Source of the DNA: Patiria miniata
Taxonomy: Eukaryota; Echinodermata; Asteroidea; Valvatida; Asterinidae
Assembly: GCF_015706575.1 (NCBI RefSeq)
Contig: NW_024037074.1
Location: 19,519,334 to 19,583,333, forward strand
DNA length: 64,000 nucleotides
Direction: 5' to 3'
The notes beneath the pieces were generated by a model. It worked only from the letters and a program-made list of their open reading frames with translations. It was not told the origin of the DNA and did not search any database. The position numbers were made by a program, and so were the translations under genes. How positions within the stretch are numbered: the first letter of the stretch is position 1; the number at the start of each line of letters is the position of its first letter. This document shows, piece after piece, positions 1-11,614 of this stretch.

Positions 1-325
1 CTTGATTACTCATGTACTGGCAAGTAGTTTATGCTACTCATTCTTCTCGTGGTTTTTCATCTACTCGAGTACTCGTCCTGGCATGAGTAGAAGCACTAAC
101 CATTAGTACTTGGACTACATATAAACTGTTTTAGATTGTGTTTATTCATTAAAGCATCAATAAAACCATAGCATACTGGGGCAGTTTTGGGCACCACAGA
201 GAGTAACAGGCAGGGTAGTTTTGGGCACAACAGTGACTAAAGGGTTAACCCATTGTGTCCCTGAATTGCCCCAAAACTGCCCTGCGTGTTCACCCCTGTA
301 CCACCCAAAATCACCTCAGCACAGC

Positions 326-605
326 CAAGGGCAGATCCAGGGGGGCCATGGTGTCCCTCCCCCCAAAAAACGAACAATTTTTTTTTATACGTGTAAGTAC
401 ATCACAATAAAAGCAGGCACTGCGTACACCACCATATTTTCCTCCAAAAAATTTTTGGTCAAAGTGGTCATAAATTGCCTCAGATCGCACCACAGAGCAT
501 CTAGAATCCAAAAATGTTTGGATTTTTTGGACCCACTTTTTGGTGGACCAACTTCTTTTTTTGGCCCCCCCCCCCCAAAAAAATTGTGTTCTGGATCCGC
601 CCTTG
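326..605. repeat. hAT-like MITE, copy 1
   Basis: A non-coding element of about 280 bp whose ends are inverted copies of CAAGGGCGGATCCAG. The flanks AGCACAGC (318-325) and AGCACTGC (606-613) form an 8 bp target-site duplication with one mismatch. An 8 bp duplication and this terminal sequence are typical of non-autonomous hAT elements. It lies in the intron upstream of the first visible myosin light chain exon, inverted relative to the copy at 5128-5398. The interior carries oligo-C and oligo-T runs and no coding sequence. Nothing else is recognised in 1-706. Confidence 0.8.
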
Positions 606-706
606 AGCACTGCACGGACTTGTTTGTGTGGATCCATCCATATCACTATGTAGCATATGTGCAAAATCGGTTACAATGTACTTTTTTTTCTGGTTCTTAT
701 ATACAG

Positions 707-2784
707 ATGACCGCTTCACATTTGAGGAGTTTCTGCCCATGTTGATAGCCGTTGCGAAAAGTAAAGACCAGGGAGTGTTTGAGGATTATCTGGAGGGTCT
801 CAAGGTGTTTGACAAGGAGGCTAACGGACTGATCTCGGCTGCAGAGATGCGCCACGTTCTCACAGCACTCGGTAAGAACAATGCAACATTTCAAGCCCAA
901 AAAGTCTGCTTTGGAACCATTTCCTGATTCTTTTTCATAAATAATAGTTGATATAAAAACCTGACGTGACTTCAGACCAGTGCCTAGGGGCCTTTTTTTT
1001 TAGGGGGCTGCTATAAAAGCATGAAATATTGTGTAGCAAAGTGTATAGACTTTATAGCAAAAATCGGCTGTCAATCAGTTAAAGTTCCAGTAAACAAATT
1101 TTACACTGGAGCATATGTTTGTAGCAAATATCAATTTCTCCGAAATGTATACAAAATATGTCTTTTTGGTGAATTTTTTTTTGCACAATACACTTTTTTT
1201 TTAACATTTAAAAATGTTTCATGCTTTTCCCGACAACTGAGGGCGCTGTTGCTGTGATGTCCTTTAGGAACACACTCTTCAGATTAGATTTGTTTCTCTT
1301 CAAATTGCAAACCCCACATTCAGTTTATTGAAAATATATGTGCATAAGGTTTCTCATTGTCTAACTGAAACAACAATGAACCACTGAAAGTGGAAAAATA
1401 ACCACAGCAAACCCATAAATTCTGGTGACTTTTTATACTGAAGCAGATGTGAAACTGAACTCTTTGCCTTGAATTACATCACGGATTTGCTCATTAATAT
1501 GGAAATTTGCATTAGCATAAAACCAAAAATGCACCAAAATGCCCTTGAAATGGCAATATGAAGATTAAAAATAAAGTTAAATTGAACATGAAGGTACATT
1601 TCGAGGATTGCATTTAAAAAAAATCCATTACAAGTGATCTGTCGGGTTTCTGTAACCATTATTTGAAAGAATAAGATATAAGAATGAATTTTTTTTCAAG
1701 TGAAGAAAACTATGAGTTAGTACTTCACTGGATCAGAAAACCTACAACTTCCAGATTACCACACTAGAACTCTGCCACTTTCTAGCTCTATATGTTGACA
1801 ATTGGGTCATTCTATAAATTTGGGGTCCATTTTTTTCCCCGTCCCTGTTACATCTGACATCTATGATTGTATAATTCTGATGCACTCCTTAATGCAGTCA
1901 TCATCCAAGAGTGATTATGAATAGCAAACTACCTACCCAACAAATAAACAATCATTTGAAGTCACTTTTAATGATGCTTGAATGGCAAATTACAAAGTAC
2001 CAAGGTAAAATAAACAGGGACGGGAAAAATGTCACACTTTGGACCCCAAATTTATAGAATGACCCAATTTCCACCAATATTTAATGATGTTTTGACGATC
2101 TTTTTTTTATTTATTTGAAGGTGAGAAGCTGACTGATGATGAAATGGACATCTTGATGGCTGGCCATGAGAATGAGAAGGGAATGATTAACTATGAAGGT
2201 CAGTAGGTTTATTATTTGGGGAAAAAATAAACCTGTTGACGGTGCACTTGGTACTTGAATGTGCCAGGTTCGATTCCAGCCTGTGGCATTTGCCCAGAGC
2301 TTTGTCAGTTACCAACCCCCCCCCCCCAAAAAAAAACCCACCCAACTGTGATTTTTTTGAAATCTAGAAAAGTGCTTAAACTGTTGCCTTTCTCCTTTAT
2401 AGGCTTTTGGAGTTTTGGATGAGACCTTTTGACTTATTTTTCTTGGGGGGGGGGGGGGGGTGAAGTTTCGGATTTTTGAAATTGGGACAATTTCCGGGAC
2501 AACTCTTCTTTGATGCAAGTACACAAATGATATTTGTAAACTGTATTTGAATGAGTGCAAGTCAACATTAATATCAATTGAGTATGAGAACTGTCATGAA
2601 TGCCAGATAAGTTATTTAAAATTCTAAATACATGTACAGGTAGCTTAATTTGAGGCTCCATCTGCCATATGTTGGGCAAAAATTCCTTATGTGCTTAAAC
2701 ATTATATTTAATCATATTTTGCACATTTCTCTTTGTCGTTATACAGAATGGATTAAGAGCATTATGGTAACCCTGGAGGGCTAG
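707..2784 (+). CDS. Myosin essential light chain, C-terminal exons (5' partial)
   Basis: Three exons are visible: 707-871, 2121-2198 and 2747-2784 (TAG stop). The junctions are ACAG/AT, G/GTAAGA, GAAG/GT, G/GTCAGT and ACAG/AA, and all phases agree. The product is a calmodulin-superfamily light chain that binds the myosin heavy-chain neck. The visible part begins DRFTFEEFLPM, the end of the second EF-hand. An EF-hand follows with loop DKEANGLISAAE, which keeps acidic residues at loop positions 1, 3 and 12. Then comes the MYL1/MYL6-like segment EKLTDDEMDILMAGHE and a degenerate last EF-hand ending NYEEWIKSIMVTLEG. The C-terminus is slightly longer than in vertebrate MYL6. The 5' exons lie before the window. 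I am sure of the family; muscle versus non-muscle isoform cannot be decided. Confidence 0.9.
1150..1640. repeat. Interspersed repeat, copy 1 (also at 22585-23060)
   Basis: Stretches here recur in the same order and orientation at 22585-23060. One is the segment around the shared words CATGCTTTTCCCGACAACTG and GCTGTTGCTGTGATGTC; another is a later block around AAATTTGCAT..CCTTGAAA..TTGAA. Identity is moderate and indels are common, so this is an old family. It lies in the intron between the first two visible light chain exons and has no coding capacity. Confidence 0.55.
1801..2069. repeat. MITE with ~50 bp terminal inverted repeats
   Basis: The left end (ATTGGGTCATTCTATAAA, then TTTGGGGTCCA and a CCCCGTCCCTGTT block) is repeated as its reverse complement at the right end (AACAGGGACGGG, then TTTATAGAATGACCCAAT). 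The interior is about 160 bp and non-coding. It ends about 50 bp before the exon at 2121. A second copy, split by another MITE, is at 38980-39712. Confidence 0.75.
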
Positions 2785-2915
2785 TAACAAGTCTACTCTC
2801 CACTCCCCTACCTGTCTGTTGGATTTTTAATGAGTGTCTCGAAAGATGTCTTCCAAAACCAAACAAGTCAAGTAACTGCTGATTGAAATTAATTTGGTCT
2901 TGGTTTAATCTTGTA

Positions 2916-2921
2916 AATAAA
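2916..2921 (+). terminator. Polyadenylation signal of the myosin light chain gene
   Basis: AATAAA lies 132 bp after the TAG stop at 2784. A short A-run follows at about 2932-2944, the expected place for the cleavage site. No closer AATAAA is present. Confidence 0.6.
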
Positions 2922-2944
2922 ACTCATATTGAAAAAAAAAAAAC

Positions 2945-3799
2945 ACTTGAAAGCAGTTTCGGCAGCAGAAAGCGGAATCTTGTTCAATTATTTAATGCAG
3001 TGTTACTCAAGCCACGCCCACACGACCTCTGCTTAATTTGCATACAGGTCGTATGCAAATGTTTTGCTTGTCAATAGAAAACAATTGGACTGAATGGTTA
3101 AAATTCCATATTGATCAAGGAAGTCTTACCAAAAACTGCAATGCATTTAGACATTTAGCGCCAAAGGTTTTTGTACTTGAAACTTATATATGTGGGCTCG
3201 AATTCAGTCCAAAACTGTCCCATGGACGTGTACGATATGGCAGTGCTGAAAATTCAACACAGAATTTCAACGGTGTTGATTCACATACCGAGTTTGAAGC
3301 ATGAAACTTTGGAGTTTAATACCCATCGGCAATAAGCAAATTAGAATTTAAATACACCACTGCTGATCATTTTATTGCCCGGTACAGATTACAGAAAGTT
3401 AATATGACATGTGCATTAATACACCTCTAATTTGCAAGATTAAATATGGATATGTAGTTACCGACATTCAAATCTTATCTTTGAAGAAGAAAAACAGAAC
3501 TATATGGCACAGAATGGGTCAAAACTGTATCATAAGTTATGAAAATTCCAACAACATTTTCTCCATTAAAGACTAAACAGTTGATTAGTAGCGATTGGGT
3601 CACCTTGTGTATAGCAGATGTTTAATTTTCACCTATTACACTCCTTTTCATGTGAATATAGAACTATGTTTTAAAAAAAAATTCTGGTTAGATAATTATT
3701 TGAAATAGTTTAAAGGCTAGATTGTGCAATGGTAGCTACTGTAGTAAATTATATTTATTTATCTTTCGCTATCTCAAACTTGGGTAGCCTGTGTGTTCC
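2945..3799. other. Intergenic stretch
   Basis: AT-rich sequence between the light chain 3' end and the TRIM duplication. I see no plausible exon or RNA gene in it. Confidence 0.5.
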
Positions 3800-5127
3800 A
3801 TACTGTTGTCTTTTATTTATAAAATAAATGAGTGATAAAATTTAATATGTGACTTACCTAGGTCTTCAACTATGAACACAGATATCAGTGTTTTATTGCC
3901 ATCTGTAATTCATTCTCAAAACTAGCTAATGTGCTTTTCTGTACAGCAACTTACTATGCAGAAGTGCTCAAAATGGAATACTCAAAAATTGTCTCATTTC
4001 ATTAAAATAAAAATCAATCTGTTATTTTGACATCTCTTGCGAGAAAGTCTGTTTATTCATTTGTGCTGATGTTCTCTGCTGCTGGGTACTTCATTTACAT
4101 AATATGCAAATATTTGACCTGCATAATTTATGCAGATATTTAGTTACCTAATTCATGCACGTGCGATATTTTTCAGATAAAAATTCTCAAACTAAAAATA
4201 ATGCCTACTGTTGACTGCAAATGGCTTAATTGTACATCTCGAATAAACAACATCTTCAAAAAAAATCTATTTTCCATGAAAATATAATAAATTACTTATA
4301 GCCTCAGTTTTTCTCCAATCTTTGACAAACTCCTAGCCAAGATATTTCTGACATTGCTGATCACAGACCACAACACCGGTAAGTTTCTATTTGCTCTTTT
4401 CATCTACAAAGCCAGCACTTCAGTTTAAAGAATTATTAAATTTTAAACAATTGTTTATATTTACTTGCAGGACAAAAATATACAGTATGTTACATGTATG
4501 TATAGAAGGTGAATATTTAAATCTTTCCGTGTTCTCAATGGAATACTCTGTCATTTCATTGTTTTCAGCTGTGAATTATGAAGTTGTTTCTCTGGATACT
4601 CTGACAACTTGTCTGATTTCTTGAGCCTACAGGTATGGACCAATTTATAAACATTTTCAGACATAAAAGGTTATTAAAAAAATTATTTTGAGATCAAATC
4701 CCAATTGCATGGATGCTTAGCAGAAATACAACTTATAATTTCACTTAATGGGCTCCGTGCACAAGTACCCCTTCAACGGCCAGAAAAGGAGAGTTGGGGA
4801 GACCTAGACTGGTTTCCGGTCCATCCACTGCATATTTTGAATGATCCAATGTTATTGGGGGGGGGGGGATTAGTCTGGGAGACCAAGTAAACGTATTCGC
4901 GTGCCGACAACGCCCGACGCTCACGTGCAAAGATACAATGGCTTAACTTTGTGCTTATTCAGGATAAATAAGTTGTGCATGCTTTGCACACAAACCAGTA
5001 CAGTACGCACACGCGGTGTCCCGTCCAAGGGGCTCTCAAATGTGGAAAAAATGTGCCCTCCTTTGGTGCACGGAGCCGATAGACAGCGCATGTTAAAAAA
5101 ATAAAGATCAGGCATCCCATGTACAAC

Positions 5128-5398
5128 CAAGGGCGGATCCAGAACACAATTTGGGGGGGGGGGGGGGGGCCCATAAAAAATTTGGATTCTAGATGCTCTG
5201 TGGTGCGATCTGAGGCAATTTCTGACCATTTTAACCAATGTTTTTTTTAAGAAAAAGATGGTGGTGTACTCATTGCCTGCCTTTATTGCGATGTCACATA
5301 AAAAAAAAAAATAATTGGTTTCGTTTTTTTTTTTGGGGGGGGGGGGGGGCCATGGGGGGGGGGGGGGCATTTTAGGGGCCCCCCTGGATCCGCCCTTG
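5128..5398. mobile_element. hAT-like MITE, copy 2, with empty site in unit B
   Basis: A 271 bp element starts CAAGGGCGGATCCAG and ends with its inverse. The flanks TGTACAAC (5120-5127) and TGTAGAAC (5399-5406) are an 8 bp target duplication. The paralogous position in unit B (11813-11820) carries a single TGTACATC and no element. Insertion therefore came after the duplication, or the element was lost cleanly from unit B. Long oligo-G runs fill the interior. Confidence 0.85.
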
Positions 5399-6105
5399 TG
5401 TAGAACTTGAGAAAGCCAGAGAGACATTTCTTGAAGATTCCAGACACTTACATCAGAGTACTTTGATTATTGAGTAAACCTGTAAGGTTTTTATTTGAAA
5501 TCTGAAATTTTATAAAAATAAATAATTTTCACTTGCAGGATATCTCTCTATATATTTATACCCACCGACCCACCGCCCGACCGTCCGACCGACCATTGGT
5601 CATTTGTGACTTAATTGAGCTATTGCTATTGTGTAGAATTACCCCTCAACGGGCTAAGTCCTGCTCATTGTGTACACCAGTGAATTTTTATCCTTGTGGA
5701 GACATTTTTTGTTCTCGTGTAGTAACGTTTTTCGAGTTTGAAAGTGTAGTTTCAAAATGCTCTTATTTTAACCAGAATTAATTTCCTTGGCTGAAATTCG
5801 GACTTTCCTTGGCTGAAATTCGGACTTTTTCCCTTTTCTAAAACTCTTTCATTTGCGACAAATTAATCCACATACCTTGGAAATTCCTAGTTTTTGAGTA
5901 AAGTCCATATATCTATTTCATGATAACCTTGTGGAGACGTATTCATCTATAGAAATTGCCCTGTGGAGACGTATCTTTTGTTCCTTATTGTGTGCATGTC
6001 TCCAGAGGGCACAGTGTATCAGATCCAGTGAATAGACATTGTGAAACAATTGAAATAACTTCATGCTTTCTGGGACCAGCTTGCCTGGTCTTGTTAAGCC
6101 TTGTT

Positions 6106-7926
6106 TTACACTCTTTGATATATCAGTACACACTCTGTACAAATCACTGCTAACTTATTGTCTGGAGTATAAGTGATGTCACAAGGTCCAGAATCCCATG
6201 TGATGCTGAATGATTTGATGAAATTGCCCTTCATGTTGTATTTGTGGATTTCTGGACAACTTTGTGCCAGTTCGTGAACCATTAAAATATAAATATCACC
6301 AACTTTGTCACAACACACCCCACGGGGTGTAAAGTTTTCTTTAAGTTCAACTACGAATCTCTTGTTTCCCTGAAAATCAACACTTGCTAAGAGATTTTTC
6401 TCCCTGTTGGTGTAGGTGAACTGCTTGTTGCTGATGGTGAAATGCTTGTCTATCTTTGGAGCTTCAAGTGAATTGATATAGTATCCATCTGAAGGCCTGA
6501 ATAATTTTACACATTCTTGTCCGGTTTTATAAGCCAGTGCTATCAGGTTGTCGTCATCTACCGCAAGACCTGTTGGAAAGGCATGGTAATATTGTGTTTT
6601 GAATTGGTGTAAGAGCTGAAAGTCTTTGCTGAAAAACTCAACTGCATGTTGTGTTAGTAGAATAAGATGGTCATCTTTATTTACTGCCATAGCAACAAAG
6701 TCTTCTACAGTGTTTCTACTTAGGACATATAAGACTTCACCATTTGGACTGAGTTTAGTTATTGACCTTGAGTTGTTGTCTGCTACCACCATATCACCTG
6801 TGGAGAAGGCTGCAATGAAGTTCCCGGTGACTTGTGATATTTCGGTCGCCAATGCCCATTTCTCTTCTGTCAACAGTTTCCCAAGACTAACGGATTCACG
6901 ATTCTCCTTCAAGCTGAGGAATGAGATGTCATGAGTTACATCTTCACTTTGCTCCTCAACTACGTCTCTGTAGTCATGCAAGAGGTCTTGTCTAAGTTTC
7001 AAAAGTTCAAGTTTATTTGCCTTTGTCGTCTCACTGCCAACCATTTTCTTTGCCTGCTCTGCAAACTCCATTTCTGCCAGTCTCTTGTCTTTTCTTCTGT
7101 ACGTTGCCAAAGCATTTATCCTCAATTGCTTTTCTTCGCGTCTGATTTGTCCAAGTTTCTCCTGCACAATTTTTGATATCTGACTGTTTGTCTCAGCTAA
7201 CTTGGCTGTCAGTTTCTGGCGCACAGTTTGGCAGCTTCTGGCAATTTTGACAGATGTCTTTGTCTTGTAATTCAAATTCCCTTTATGAGCATCTTCCATG
7301 CACATGTCAAAAGCTGTGTCTAAATCAAAAAAGCAATGTGTGTTTTCATTGTGGTTTGTAGCCACACATTGTTTGCAGATGAGTTTCTCACAAGTATTGC
7401 AGTAGAGGGACAGTTCACGATTTGTATGAATTTCACAGTCTGATTTCTTTGAGGCTTTGGGGTGTTTTGCTTCTGAAAGAGGTGTTATTTTGTGACTTTT
7501 CATTGCGTTGAAACGTTGATGAGCTTTCTGACAATCCTGACAGAGAAGCAGCTCACAGTCTGCACAGTGAGAAATTGCTTCATTTTCTTCATCACATGCT
7601 TGACATATGACCTTTGACACTTCACCTTTCAAGAGCTGTTCCTGTTTGGTGACTTCCTCCACCAAGGAAATGAGACCGTAGTTGGTGGTCAACTTTGCCA
7701 CTCCACCTTCAGGTAAGATGGTTTCCCTCTGACACAGTGGACATCTTATCTTGTCATCTTTTGGTTTTTGGCTTTTTTTGAGTTCTTGGAGGCATCTCAG
7801 ACAGAAACTGTGTGAGCAGTCCAGCATCTTGGGTTCTTGGTAACGGGTGTGGCAGATGGAGCATTCCAGATGACCCTGGATGATCGAACCCAAAATTGAC
7901 TCTGCTGTGATACCACCAGTCGCCAT
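6106..7926 (-). CDS. TRIM-type RING/B-box/coiled-coil protein with NHL-like C-terminus
   Basis: A single-exon 606-residue ORF, start ATG at 7926-7924, stop TAA. Residues 22-65 form a C3HC4 RING (C22, C25, C37, H39, C42, C45, C62, C65), the E2-binding part of TRIM ubiquitin ligases. A first B-box spans C108 to H145 and a second C164 to H197 (CEIHTNRELSLYCNTCEKL). A helical, charged coiled-coil region covers about 205-330. The remaining ~260 residues contain repeated strand-rich blocks (GNFIAAFSTGDMVVADNNS, YHAFPTGLAVDDDNLIALA, PCDITYTPDNKLAVI) like an NHL/six-bladed propeller. This layout resembles the TRIM2/3/56/71-like group expanded in marine invertebrates. No orthologue is claimed. E3 ligase activity and an immune role are inferences from the family. 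The ORF is complete and its start context is shared with the paralogue at 13342. Confidence 0.92.
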   Translation of the reverse strand: MATGGITAESILGSIIQGHLECSICHTRYQEPKMLDCSHSFCLRCLQELKKSQKPKDDKIRCPLCQRETILPEGGVAKLTTNYGLISLVEEVTKQEQLLKGEVSKVICQACDEENEAISHCADCELLLCQDCQKAHQRFNAMKSHKITPLSEAKHPKASKKSDCEIHTNRELSLYCNTCEKLICKQCVATNHNENTHCFFDLDTAFDMCMEDAHKGNLNYKTKTSVKIARSCQTVRQKLTAKLAETNSQISKIVQEKLGQIRREEKQLRINALATYRRKDKRLAEMEFAEQAKKMVGSETTKANKLELLKLRQDLLHDYRDVVEEQSEDVTHDISFLSLKENRESVSLGKLLTEEKWALATEISQVTGNFIAAFSTGDMVVADNNSRSITKLSPNGEVLYVLSRNTVEDFVAMAVNKDDHLILLTQHAVEFFSKDFQLLHQFKTQYYHAFPTGLAVDDDNLIALAYKTGQECVKLFRPSDGYYINSLEAPKIDKHFTISNKQFTYTNREKNLLASVDFQGNKRFVVELKENFTPRGVCCDKVGDIYILMVHELAQSCPEIHKYNMKGNFIKSFSITWDSGPCDITYTPDNKLAVICTECVLIYQRV

Positions 7927-7933
7927 CTTGATC

Positions 7934-8049
7934 CTACAGATTCAAAGAGTATTAAAAATTGAATATGCATAGGTCTACATTTTACCAGGGATTTCAGAAC
8001 TAAATGTTTTCCTCGTTTTAGTAGCAACAAACTGCAGCACTCCACTCAC
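7934..8049 (-). other. Predicted intron in the 5' UTR of the first TRIM gene
   Basis: On the minus strand CAG/GTGAGT at 8052-8044 is a strong donor. CTGTAG/GATCAAG at 7939-7927 is an acceptor a few bases before the ATG. The same donor (13465 side) and acceptor context are conserved in unit B. So the protein is encoded on one exon behind a short non-coding first exon. Confidence 0.6.
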
Positions 8050-8414
8050 CTGTTCACCAATGCAAACAGACTTTATTAAAAGTCTTTCCCAATTTATGTT
8101 TTATGCTTTTACGGTGGTTGGATGAAAAAGGTGCTATCACTCTACCCGGCACTAGTATACTGTATATGTATGAGGTTTTTGTCTGGTCCGTTTTGTGCTT
8201 CACAGACTTGTAGGTGTGGCTTTGAACTTTGAGATTTGGATTATCTGTAGTCACGTGCATCTGTAGTCAATGTGCTCATCTGTATTTCATAGATTTTGCG
8301 TGTTATTGCAAAATTGTTTGCACGGCAAAATAAAGTGGACTTTGTGCTTTATTCTGGTGACTTTTGCTGCTGATGAGTTGAAAGGGCTTTATTGTATGCC
8401 TACGTAATAATTAA

Positions 8415-8935
8415 AGGGAAAATACAACATTTGCAAACATCAAAAAATACAACTACCAAATCATTTTGAAATACCTTGCTGGACTGTTGGTGAATGACAG
8501 TGTAAAGCATCCTGTAAAATCATGGCACCTGGTATACTGTCATTTTCAAGAAAAGTGGTATTTTTGTATCAATATCCAACGCTGATCGGCCGATCAGCGT
8601 TGGAAAAAACTGGCTTTTTTACAAATCCTGGCCCCAGTTGACCATCGCACTTGTTTGCAATCGATTACACACCTATGAACGGGTACAAGCCAGCTAGACT
8701 GGTTCCCTGACCTTACAATTCCCCAATATATGTAAACTGCTCTGTTTCTTCTTAAATGGAGTCAGGGAACCAGACTACAGGAAAATGATTGTTTTTCTTG
8801 GTTTTTATAGCATTTTCGAACCCAAAACCTCAAAAAAGTCAGTGTAACTATATTTGCTATATATTTCCAACCCCCAAGTCCATCCTATTTTTGAAAATTA
8901 CTGCAAAAGCAAATGATGTAGGCCCTATATTCCCT
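8415..8935. mobile_element. TTAA-flanked MITE with central hairpin, copy 1
   Basis: A 521 bp element. Its ends are AGGGAAAATAC and its approximate inverse TATTCCCT, bounded by TTAA at 8411-8414 and 8936-8939. Unit B carries one TTAA at the matching site (13834-13837) with no element, which supports TTAA as the target duplication. At its centre (8576-8603) is a 28 bp palindrome with core GGCC. Related copies are at 35069-35573, 39048-39585 and a short form at 57062-57405. There is no coding sequence. Confidence 0.85.
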
Positions 8936-9735
8936 TTAATAATAAAAATAACTCCATGGGCAATTTTTTTTCCACATTATTTCTTGTACTGGTGATAAAC
9001 TGGACTTTAGACGATTGCTGCTGGTGTACCCCAATAAAAATAAAGGAACTGACATGGTTTATTTTCTAACCTTTTTTTTTACATTTAACAAACATTATTG
9101 AACAAGATTGGTTCGGGCTGTATGAAACTGCTCAAGAAATCACTGTGTTTGGCAACTGAGCAAAGATGTCTATTTTGCATAAAATGATGAAGTTCTTGTC
9201 CAAAAAGTGGTTGGGCATTCAATCCACATTTTTATGAACACTATCTTATATGGATGTAAATAAGGTTCTATTTATTTGCAGAGTTATATAGTGTTTCCTT
9301 AAACCAACTGTTGATCAGGTGATTGAAATATCTCAAATGTGTAATTCCAAGTCCAGTAAAAAATAAATGCCCAAGATTTTCGAAAAGAAAATACATGACA
9401 AATTTCAAGGCTATAGCCTTATATTTTTATTAAAATTTTGGCAAAAATTATCTAATCGTAAAATGACCCCAATGATAAGGAACACAACACAGATAAATAA
9501 ATTCAACACTTTACATTCTTGCTATTACTAGGCATTACAATTTTATTTCTTTCACATTGGACTTGGCAAGACTGTAATGAAGTTTTCTGTGTATTATATT
9601 CCCGAAAAGTGGAAAGGCTGAAACTTTGCTCTTTATTAAATTTTTCCGAAATTGCGGACAATAAATACCTCACAATTGTTGAAATGGCCAATTTCAAGTA
9701 TTTAACATAGTGGTTACATCACATTCATAAATTAG

Positions 9736-10552
9736 TGTTTTTCAGAATTTATGATGAATAAAATGAGGTTTTTCGTCATCAATTTTTTTCTCATTCACAA
9801 AATTCCATGGCAATCACAGTTGAACTGAATTCAGGAATTGAAGTGACTAAATTCACGTCTACTCTAATAAATTGTTGTTGACTCATAAATATTGAGTACA
9901 GCGGAGTTAGAACTTCTAACATTGGGCTATTTAATGGCTGCTTAGTCGCCACTATCAATCTTTCCGCTCTCCGTCTGAATGCAGACAACATCATTATGTT
10001 ATGGGTGTGCTTTATTTATTGCCATGTAACCAAGACAAACTGGTAAATTATTTGGCAGCATTATCAAAAAGAAATTGGATTGATTGAAATTCTTTTTTTT
10101 AACATCACCAATGTACAAAACAAGTTATAGACAACTTTTCAGGTGCGATTGGAATTTGAAAAGAAAAATTTAATTTCACTTTGAATATGCCACTGACATA
10201 CCTTTCTTTCACTTGAAAGAAATATGGGAACAAAATAACAGAACAGCCATAATGGCAATGAATAGGTTATGAGCAAAAAAGGCTGGCTTCCAGAGTTTAT
10301 TCATATTTAAAACTATTTGAACTAATTTCAGGAAAGGAATTTTTTCCCCTATAAACTACTTTCATTATAGATTTTTTTTTAAAGTAATTGCTACTTAATA
10401 CTTCTTAAATGTACACAGCTTTCTTTTTTCAATGCAACAAAAAAATGTGGGACTGTAATTTTCCAGATATTTACTATTGTTTTCTCCATGACTTTCTAAT
10501 AACTTTTGCAAATTCGGTTATTCCTGTGGGAATCCCACAATGTGAGTTTCAT
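9736..10552. other. Spacer between the two duplication units
   Basis: AT-rich sequence without recognised genes or repeats. It does not align with the other unit. Confidence 0.5.
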
Positions 10553-11614
10553 ATACTGTTGTCTTTATTGATAAATGAGTGATAAAACTAGGTCTTCAAC
10601 TATAAACACAGATATTGCTGTTTTATTGCGATCTGTAATCCATTCTTAAAACTAGCTAGTGTACTTTTCTGTACAACAACTTAATATGCAAAAGTGCTCA
10701 AAATGGAATACTAAAAATTGTTTCATTTCATTAAAAAAATCAATGTTATTTTGACATCTCTGTGAGAAAATCTGCTTACTCATTTATGTTGATATTCTCT
10801 GCTGCAATATAGTCATTTGCATAATATATGCACATATTTGACCAATTTAATATTTGCAGATCTTTAGTGACTGAATTTATGCACGTCACAATAAAATACT
10901 ACGTTCACTTTTTCAACTACACATGACCGACATCATTACAAAATCAATTTTTCATTTCAAAAAATAGTAATTAGTCTCCAATTTTCTCCACTTCTTAGGC
11001 AAAGCCCTAGCCTTGACATCTCTAGCATTGCTGATCACAGACGACAACACTCTGGTAAGTTTTGATTTGCAGTTCTCATCTACAAAGCAGCTCTTCAGTT
11101 TACAAAATTACAATCTTATTGTTTGTTAAGAATCATTTAATTTCAAACAGTTTAAACATTTGTTTATATTTACTTGTAGGACAAAAAGTGTTATACAATA
11201 TACAGTATATTACATGTATGTATAGATGGTGAATATTATTTAAATCTTTCCGTGTTCTCAATGGAATACTCTGACGTTTCATTGTTTTCAGTAGTGACAT
11301 ATGAAGATGTTTCTCTGGATACTCTGACAACTTGACTGATTTCTTGAGCCTACAGGTATGGACCAATTTATAAACATTTTCAGACAGAAATGGCAAGCTT
11401 GGAATTTGTATGCACAAAAATCCCAATTTCATGAGGGCTGAGCAGAAATAAGCTATTAATTTCACTTATATTGACAGGGCATGTCAGTGTTGTATTCGAG
11501 TCCATCCCAAGTCCTTTCATAAGTCCAGTCACGAGTAACTGGATGAACAATGACAATGGAATGCTTATGTTACAGTTCATTTCAATAGCTAGTAACTTGA
11601 CTTGAGACTGAAGG

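Larger units (their letters stand above)
3800..9735. repeat. Tandem segmental duplication, unit A
   Basis: Unit A contains the intact TRIM gene and its flanks, and aligns collinearly with unit B (10553-14680). Matching landmarks include ACTGTTGTCTTT at 3800 and 10555, AGCCTACAGGTATGGACC at 4624 and 11348, the TRIM start regions at 7926 and 13342, and GGCAATTTTTTTTCC near 8960 and 13857. Differences are indels of tens to hundreds of bases: the hAT-like MITE (5128-5398) and the TTAA-flanked MITE (8415-8935) occur only here. The 3800-6105 part is TRIM 3' flank without other genes. The 7927-9735 part holds the 5' exon, promoter region and upstream flank. Confidence 0.85.

Noticed and set aside
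8054..8260. Short minus-strand ORF upstream of the first TRIM gene
   Set aside because: It lies in the non-coding first-exon region and has no counterpart in frame in unit B.
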